From the NCBI GenBank assembly GCA_963978895.1, contig OZ022242.1, forward strand, positions 23,542,663-23,606,662: a stretch of DNA of 64,000 nt, read 5' to 3'. Under the pieces are notes generated by a model. It was not told the origin of the DNA. It did no database searches and saw only the letters and a program-made list of their open reading frames with translations. Source of the DNA: Erpobdella octoculata. Lineage: Eukaryota; Annelida; Clitellata; Hirudinida; Erpobdellidae. Position 1 is the first letter of the stretch. Each line of letters begins with the position of its first letter. The translations under genes were made by a program, and so were the position numbers. Shown here one piece after another: positions 51,401 through 60,400 of this stretch.

Positions 51401-54400
51401 TGATAAACAATGGTTCTAAATCGCAGATGACAACTGTGAGTTTTTTCCATCCAATAATTTTTTTCTGAAAACGACCTGAAAGGACAAACACAAGACTTTC
51501 GATTTTTGTTGATTATTCATCTATATTGTTAACAGATTTATTGTTTTATTTAACAAAATTTTATAGTTGTTATGTATTGTGTTTTACAATGCTTATATTA
51601 ACTTGCTTTGTTGTTTGTCATGGGATTTTCTAAAGCTTTCTCAAAGCACTTCTTATGGTTGTAAAAAGTTGATTTTGTGCATTCAGGTGTATATCCTGTG
51701 ACAGTACATTAATTCGTTTTCAGATTTAAAAATAAATTAAAACAAAATATTTCTTGATGATAGTAAGTTTATAAAATATGAAAACATTGATCACAGTCTT
51801 TTAAATGCTTAATATGTGAGGATTGAAAATTTAAGAAACTTTAAAATCAATATGGAATAAACAAATTTATAATTTAACATTTTAAAGTTTTAATTGATTT
51901 TATTCTATGATTAACTCAAATGTTGTTTAATCAATCTGAATATTTAATGGAATGTAAGGTCTGCAGCAACAAATAAATTCACCAAATTTACTCAGTTTGC
52001 ACAATATTAAATCATCCAACTATTAGTATTTTTAACGTGGTAATTATTTATTTTTTCGACTTCTTTTATACTAATTTTATATCATTAAATGAGCTTTATT
52101 TATTTATGATCAGATTACATAGTGGTGTCATCGTATTTTGCTTATCCAAAGAATCTCGGGATGTGTACTCTCGTTACTTCAAAAATTCACGAGCCAACAG
52201 AAAGTTTATCAGTGCTTACAAGTTTGTGTTGTCTTCTTTAGTATATTTAATATACTTTAATGCAGGCATGCTCAACTTTTATTGACAAGGGGCCAACAAT
52301 TTTTCTAAAAACAACCTCAAGGGCCAAATACAAAATAACGTAATAACCATTTATTAGACAAAAATATTTTTAATGAAGTTACTTATTAATAACAGTTTCA
52401 TTGAAACTAAGAAAAAAAGAGTTTTATTAATGTTAGTAAAAATTTCTTTTTTTATCTTAATGACTTATTTTCAAACTATCAATCTGATATTTGACACCTT
52501 TTCTCACTGCATCATTTATATTTGATCTCAAACTAGTGGTTGCCACCCGAAGTTGGTTAGAAAGATTCTATCAGATAATTTACTCCTATTTTTGTTTTTA
52601 GTGAGCTTCATTTCTGAGAATAATTTTTTATTTTATCCATATTTTCATCTGTTTTACAATTATTCAAATTTGAAAAATGCGCACTATTCCCCTTTGATTC
52701 TCCCATAATTTCAGTTTTGTACGAAATGCTTTGATATGATCAAAAAGATTGTTTATTAACTGATCTTTTCCTTGCAGAAGATAATTGAGATCATTCAGAT
52801 GAGCCGAAATATCCACTAAAAAAGCTAAATCTAAAATCCAGTAATTATTAGATAACTCAGGAACAGTTCTTTCTTTCACCTCCATAAAAAGAGAAATTTC
52901 CTCTCGAAGATTGTAAAATCGATGCAATACTTTTCAACTGCTAAGCCAACGAACTTCACTATAATATATTGCATCAGAATATTCTGTTTCCAAATCTTCC
53001 AAAAACACTTTAAATTGTCTATGATTCAATCCACGTGCTCTAAGAAAATTAATGGTTTTAACAACAACTGACATCACATGGTCCATCTTCAACTGCTTGG
53101 TGCATACATTTTCCTGATGGATAATACAGTGTGACAATGAGTTGGGTAACATTGTATTTATCTAGCTCTGCCTGCAACAAACCAGTCAATCCATTTTTTT
53201 CCAACCATAGCAGGAGCTCAATCGGTTGTGATTCCAGTGAGCTTCAGCAAGAGCAAACTAAGACTATTTTCATTCAAAGCATTTTCAACTTTTTCATAGA
53301 TATCTTCTACAGTTGTAGTTCCTTTCATGCTAGCTAATTTTAATAGTTCTTCCATAACATTAAAATTAGTGTCAACTACACTAATAAAAATAGCTAATTG
53401 CGCCATATCTGCCATATCAGTACTTTCATCCAAGCAAATTGAAAATGCTTCAAAATTTTTGACTAAGCTTCTGCGTCCCGTTATTTTTTTTGGAACGATA
53501 CGATACGATTTCTGAAATTTGCCTCGAATTAAACGATACGATACGAGACGCTTCGACCAATAACGATACGATATCGATACGATACGATTTCGGGATCTCG
53601 ACTGAAGCGGAAATTTTGCCTAGAGATAACATAGAATGATGAACTATACGCGACAGACAATATTAATAACTACATTAAAGAAATTCATTGAAAAAAATTT
53701 ATAAATATTAAAAAATTTCAAAATTTATAAAAATTTACCAAATTTAATTTTTTTTTACAACTTGAAATAAGTTTCATTTGTTTAGTTTCGGTACATCTAT
53801 TTGTCTAAATTTAGACTCTAAATAAAACGCTACCGCCGATAGAAAGTATTTATTTACTTTATTTAGTGACGCGGCATGATAATGATGACAAACACGAGAA
53901 AGTGCCTCTATGCAAGAATTAAAAAAGTGAAAAAACCCAGCGTGTTTATTTATAGGCGATGGCGAATGCGGTTAGCAATAGCAAGAAAGAAGCTGAGAAA
54001 GTTTCGAATTCCAGCTGCAGACGATACGGGCTACGGCACTGTCGTGCACACTACAGGTGGCACACACATACTCACACACAACTAAGAATATCATCGAGAT
54101 TATAAAGATATATCTTAGATGAGCTACTATTACGGTCAATTACGGATATTGAAACAATAAAATAATCATTCCAATTCTATGTAACAAATTTGAAAAAATA
54201 AGTTTATGAAACAGACTAAACCAAAACATAAACATAGAATGATCATTACTATTACATTACTCATTATTCTCATTAATAATAATAGTCATCGATGTCAGCG
54301 AGTACGATTGCCTTGTAGGGCTTGTAGTATCAGTAGTATGCAGAGCTCGATTAGCAGCCTAAGAGGAGCGTGGCTTTTTTGCTGCCGGTTCCCAGACTAA

Positions 54401-57400
54401 AAATAGTAAATAATGGGGCTACAGGCTGTCTGGAAAACCGAATTTAAAGTGGGTATGATAATAGTTATAAACTTCTGTCATTAGGTAGATTAATTAATCA
54501 ATGTTGATGAATCAATTGCAAATATTCACAGTTGTGACAATCGTTAATTAAATATGTATGACTTTCGTTATTTATTGGAAAATATTTTAAAAAAATCCCG
54601 ATATTTTTCGGGATTTTAATCGAGAATGAAATTTTATGTATCGCCAATTAATATCGATACGAGACTTCTTCCGCAGGCTGTATCGTTTCAATGGTGATAC
54701 GGGAATCCCGTATCGTTTTGAAATCTCGATTGAATTCGAGATAACGATATCGGGACGCAGATGCTTATTTTTGACCTGTTCTTTCAATATAGGTTCTATG
54801 TTGTCTGCCAAATCAACAATTCTTCTCCCCACAGTCATTCGAGATAGGCTGATGTTAGAACAAGTAAAGAAAAAAAAACGAGTTTTTCAGCACAAACTTT
54901 AATTTCAAATACACTCGATTTAGAAATACAAAAGATGTTTAAATTAAGTTTTTTTTTAATTGAATCATGTGTTGTCATCCAATAAAAGCTATGCTGAAAG
55001 TTTCAGCTTCCTAGCTAGTCAAAAAACTGGTTAAATTTTACTTGCAAGATTTGCGTACAGAGAAAGCCACACACACAGAGATTGTAACCTAAATAAAAGT
55101 TGGTAAATAATTATTTTAAATTAGGCTAAAATTTAATATAAAATTATTTACTAAAGTTAATAAAGGTTCAAAATTTATTACCATTATATAAATTATCAAA
55201 TTAATAGCAATTGTCATAAAAGTTAATTAAATCATCAAAAATGTCATATGATAAACAAAAGTATATCATAAAAAATAATATGAAAAAAATTTTTACATTG
55301 CAAATTTAAAATTGTCATGTATAAAAACAATCTGATTTAATTTATCAGCACTTAAGGCTGATCTGCGGCTGTTCATAACTAATCCACATGTTGAAAACAT
55401 ACTTTCGACTGGTACTGAGCTAGCAGATGTTGTCAAATATACTTCTGCAACTTGAGATAATACAGGAAAATCATCTGCATGGTTTCTCCAAAATGTAAGA
55501 CAGTCTGTATGTCTGCTATCAACAAATGACAAATACCTAACAATTTCAACAGCATAATCATTAGTAGCATTATCCATATCACTCGTAGAGCTCCTTGCTT
55601 TCAATTCATTCAGCATTTCCTGACGCAGTTTCATACGCTTTGTTGCTGGCTCATCTTCATAACTTTCCATCTCAGGAGCGGTTGTATGAGTTATTAGTTG
55701 TTTGTCGATGCACCTTTTTATTGCCTGTTCTAAAAGTTCAGTTGCAGTGTTACGTGAAATTAGTGTTTTGGTTTCTGGGTCCAACACTTGTTGTAATTTG
55801 ATAATGTTTGAATCTGGCAAACGTGAATCAAGTTTGGATAGAACATCTTGTTTGATTGCTCGTATTTTTGGATCCTCATCAGGTTTGCAAGTACATAGCT
55901 TTCTTATTTTTGCTTTGGCTAATGGAATGGAGGATGCATTTGGAATAGCACTACTGAACAACTCCGTTAAATCTTTAAAAGGTCGTAAAAAACATGCCAG
56001 CTCTCTTACACTTTCCGATTCATCTTCGTGTAAACAGAGGTCGACCCTACCAGATCGCATCAAGGCATTACTAACTTCATGTCGAAGAGAAATGAGGGAT
56101 TCAATCATTTCAAGTGTAGAATTCCAGCGAGTTGGAGTTGCAGATTTAAGCGATGAATGATGAGCTTGATCTGGCTGGTATGGTTTGTTGTCATCTTCAT
56201 TTGCTAAAGATGTTGTGAACTGTTCATCTTGTTCAAGAAGTCCATTCAGACTTGCCAATTTTCGTTGCATTGATGTGATAATAGCTTTGTCTTCAGATGC
56301 TGCAATTTCATCCTCCATTGTTAATGACTTAAAGTGGAGAACTGACACAATATTCTTACACTTCTGCAAAAGCTCAATCATTTCGTATATATATATATAT
56401 ACGTTTACATATATATATATACTTATACAAACATATATATAGGTTAAGCCGGCGTTCGGAAATTTTATGGCGGATTTTTGGCGTACCGTTTTTGGCTGGC
56501 CGCCGGCTAGCCGTAATTTTTTTTCGGCGGCTGTAAAAAGTTCGGCGGCGGCCGGCGGCGGCTAGGAGGTCTAATACATACACATACATTCGTACATACA
56601 AACAGAAATCGGAAATTATGTATGTTAATATCAGTTTATTGATTGCAGAAACAGTGAAATATAAAATGATGCAGATATGGGATCAGTTGTCTACGGGATC
56701 AGTTGTCCGTGGGATCAGTTGTCCGTGGGATCAGTTGTCCCGGGATCAGTTGTCCTGGGATCAGTTGTCCTGGGATCAGTAGTCCTGGGATCAGTAGTCC
56801 TGGGTTCAGTTGTCCTGGGATCAGTTGCGATGATCCCTGTTAAAAACTTGCAAAACACATGTTCGGTGGTGCTGCATTCGGAATATTTGTGGTGAAATAG
56901 TAAAAAGATTAAATCTTCAAACATTAAGATGTAATTTAAATAAAAAAACAGAAATTTTCATCATTACTCAATTTAAATTAAAAATTATTTTAAAAAACAG
57001 AAACGAGTGGTTAATTTCTTGGCTTACGTATTTGACTGACCACGAGCAAGTTTTCAGTTTGAATCTGAAGGTCAATTCAGTTCCATCCTTTATTGGGTCA
57101 ATGAAATTAAAATCATTTTCACAGCTAAAGTGAATAAAGATCAGCAGCATATTTTGATTTCAGACTCAGACACGTTTGCTAGATGGAAGATTGTAATAAG
57201 TGCACCACTCAATAATGAAGTTCATTGCAATGCCACAGCATAAGGAGCGCAATATCAAATTCTTTATCGTTCTGCAGATCCTTTATGATAAGATATTATA
57301 TTATAACTGTAACTGAATCTTTAAAGATTCAGTTAACTGTAACTGAATCTTTAAAGATTCAGTTAACTGTAACTGAATCTTTGTAAAGTTTCAGTTACTT

Positions 57401-60400
57401 TAACTGAAACTGAATCTTTTTTCAAAATTGTAACAACCCTACTCTGTTCTAATCACAAATGACTCTTTTCCCACCATACCATCCATATAACATTTACATT
57501 ATTTTGCATGCTTATATAAAAAAATAAAATGTGATCAATAACAAACACTTGATAAAAAACCAAAATTTAAAATCTATAAAGTAATTAAAAAAATTACTGA
57601 AAATATTAATATACTTTTTTGATGGTTTCACCATAAAAATAAAGCATAATTAACTGATAGTAAAAACAGTTTGCATTCTTTAAGGACAAAACAGTCTTCA
57701 ATTGATCCTGGTTTTTTTAATCCGAAAAGGGCCGTTTAGTAGACTTACTAAGTATTTTCGATTTCACTGCTTCTTATTCCTCTAAATACTCTGCATATTT
57801 TATCCCATGCTTCCTCAAATTTGTCCCATTCTTTCCTTTCAAAATTACAGAACAAATGTTGTATTTACTATCTGCTCCAACACCTGTAAACCTTTTATGT
57901 ACGGCATTAGTAATAGGTCTTGTTTTGGTGAATCTAGCTTTTTTCGTTGGAGGTCCTAAAGCACATTCTGATTCATTTTGTTGAGTAAACGATACTTCTT
58001 CCTCATTAGATTCGTTGATGACAATGTTATTACTAACACAAGTATCTTCCATTTCGGTAATTCTAAAAACTTGAAAGTCTCCGAAAAACAACGCAAGCAA
58101 CACAACACTAACAACATACAAAAAGAAAGAACTGTTCGTAACTTCAACCGAAGTTATCGTCCGTGCCATTGAATCGAAACTTGTAACCACAAGGATAAAG
58201 ATAGTATAAAAAATATTACTTTGAAAAAGATTCTGTTATATTCAGTTTTCTCAATAGATTCAGCTACAGTTTTTAAGAAGATTCAGTTTCAGTTAAAGTA
58301 ACTGAATCTAAAAAAATTCAGGTAACTTAATATTTCAGTTTTCAGATTCAGTAACTGTAACTACCCTAGAAGATAGTCATTTGTGATGGGAAGAGAGTCA
58401 TTTGTGATGGGAAGAGTGTCATTTTTGATGGGAAGAGTGTCATTTGTGATTGGAAGATAGTCATTTGTGATGGGAAGAGTGTCATTTGTGATGAGGAGGA
58501 GTCATTTGTGATGGGAAGGAGTCATTTGTGATGGGAAGGAGTTATTTGTGATGGGAAGGAGTCATTTGTGATGGGAAAAGAGTCATGTGTGGTGTTCAGA
58601 AGGAACTTTAAGAAACTTGCTGACAAGTTTGCAGGAAACATATTTTCGAAAAAATTCTAAACTCAACAATTATTAGACTTGAACTTGGAAAAGTCTTGAC
58701 ATGTTTTTAGACTCGAACTATTCAATTTATTTATAGGAACTAGTGGTGGTCACGCTTGTACTATCATGAACTTGAGGAAATTACCAAATGTGTCCAAAAC
58801 CCAGTACACATGAAAATTAAAATTGCATTAACAGTAGATTCTTTGATTGAGTGTTTAAATAGGTTTACAAATATGTTAAGTAACAGATATTAAAGTAATA
58901 TATTATTTTTATTATTCCAGTGTTGTATGTTTGGGAAAATTATCTCAAACTGAAAAAGCAGAAGTTTTTCACATATATCAGGATATGTTAAATAATCATC
59001 TCATGGTTAGGGAAATTTACTTTTCAGCATAATAATTATCATCAAATCACAGGTTTTTCCCAAACAGGTGCATTCAAGTTACAAATTACATAGTCTATAT
59101 TAGGGCTGTGCCGGTATGGGTTGTTTTTTTTACCGATACCGGTATTTCCGGGCCAAAAACCGGTACCGGTATAATGTCGAAAGCCTGAAAATGGCTAGAA
59201 ATAGTGTTTGAAAGCACGTTAGTGTTACCAGATATGTAGTACTTGGTACTCATACTCGAGTACGTTTTTTAAGTACTCGTACTCAAAGCCTTGGCATTTG
59301 TACTCGTTATTCCAATCAGTACTGAGTAGCAGAGATGTAGTACTTGATACTCGTACTCGAGTACGTTTTTCAAGTACTCGTACTCGATGCCATGGTAATC
59401 GTATTCATACTCGTACTCTCACCATAAGTACTCGCAACAACTCAGAGTGTTACTGCCCTCGGTCGGTTACTGCTATGTTATGGCTAAAAACCGTTGTCCG
59501 TATTTGAAGTGTATCAAACAATGGGCATATAGTTAAATTGCAGTGCCCATCCTGCTGCTGTATGTCTTTCACTCTTTTGTTTTTTATGCATGTAGTGCTG
59601 AAAACCGATTGTTCAATACCGGTATTTGCTGGTATTGCCAAAAACCGGCCGATATACCGGCAGAGCCCTAGTCTCTCTATTCTATTCTATTCTCTGTTTA
59701 TTTGTATCGTGCAAATTCAAGTGCAGGCGCTTCACAAATGCGCTGCGCCATTCGTTTGATAAAGAATAAAAAAAAAGTAAAATGAAAATAAAATAACAGT
59801 AAAAGATAATTATCGAAAAGTACAGTTTTCAAAGATGCTTTGAAAGTATGGAGGGAGCTTTCACAGCTTCGAAGTTGAGTTGGCAAGTTGTTCCAGGCAG
59901 TTGGAGCAGAGAAGAAACCTCTCTGGCCTATTGATGTTTTTATTCTTGGCACGAGCAGATGTTTTTATTCTTGGCACCAGCAGATGTTTTTATTCTTGGC
60001 ACCAGCAGATGTTGAAACGCGGCTGAGCGAAGAGAGGTTTTCGTATCATTCATCAATGGTTTGCTGATAGCCTCCGAGAGGTAGACTGGAGCCAGTCCAC
60101 GAAGACTCTTGAAAGTGAGCATGTTCAATTTAAAAAGAACCCGACTCTTAACAGGCAGCCAGTGAAGGCGACTTCGGATGAGGTCAGTGACACTGGCTGA
60201 TTTTGGCACCCGGAGAATGATCCTTGCAGCTGAGCGGAGTACAGATTGAAGTTGCGTGAACAGATAAGTTGGAGAGTTTGCTAGGATGGCATTGCAGAAG
60301 TCCAAACGAGAGTGATAATACAATGCTACATGCAAAATTTCAGTTCATTTGAATAATATTTAGAGGTCCCTCAAGTCTGTTGAATTTCATTGTCTCGGCC

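Larger units (their letters stand above)
52263..54838 (-). mobile_element. hAT element, right end lost, hosting a second hAT
   Basis: It starts with a hAT-type end CAGGCATGCTCAACTTTTA followed by GGGGCCAACAATT. The matching right end is not found and seems replaced by the repeat at 54840. It contains minus-strand GTF2IRD2/Charlie-like transposase relics split by the element at 53464-54767. It lies in RPUSD3 intron 4. Confidence 0.75.
57300..58372 (-). mobile_element. GATTCAGTTA-rich hAT pieces with BED ORF
   Basis: Two termini in the same orientation, GTAACAACCCTAC at about 57442 and GTAACTACCCTAG at about 58372, each preceded by arrays of ACTGAATC motifs, suggest two overlapping or tandem hAT copies. 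The right-hand one contains the minus-strand BED ORF. No opposite ends or target duplication are resolved. Confidence 0.5.

Noticed and set aside
56677..56924. Repeat protein of GSVVL or TTDPR units
   Set aside because: A 15-bp minisatellite is divisible by three, so open frames arise on both strands.
58374..58590. CRISPR-like array
   Set aside because: The 20-bp units abut with no unique spacers, the genome is eukaryotic and there is no cas gene; it is a minisatellite.
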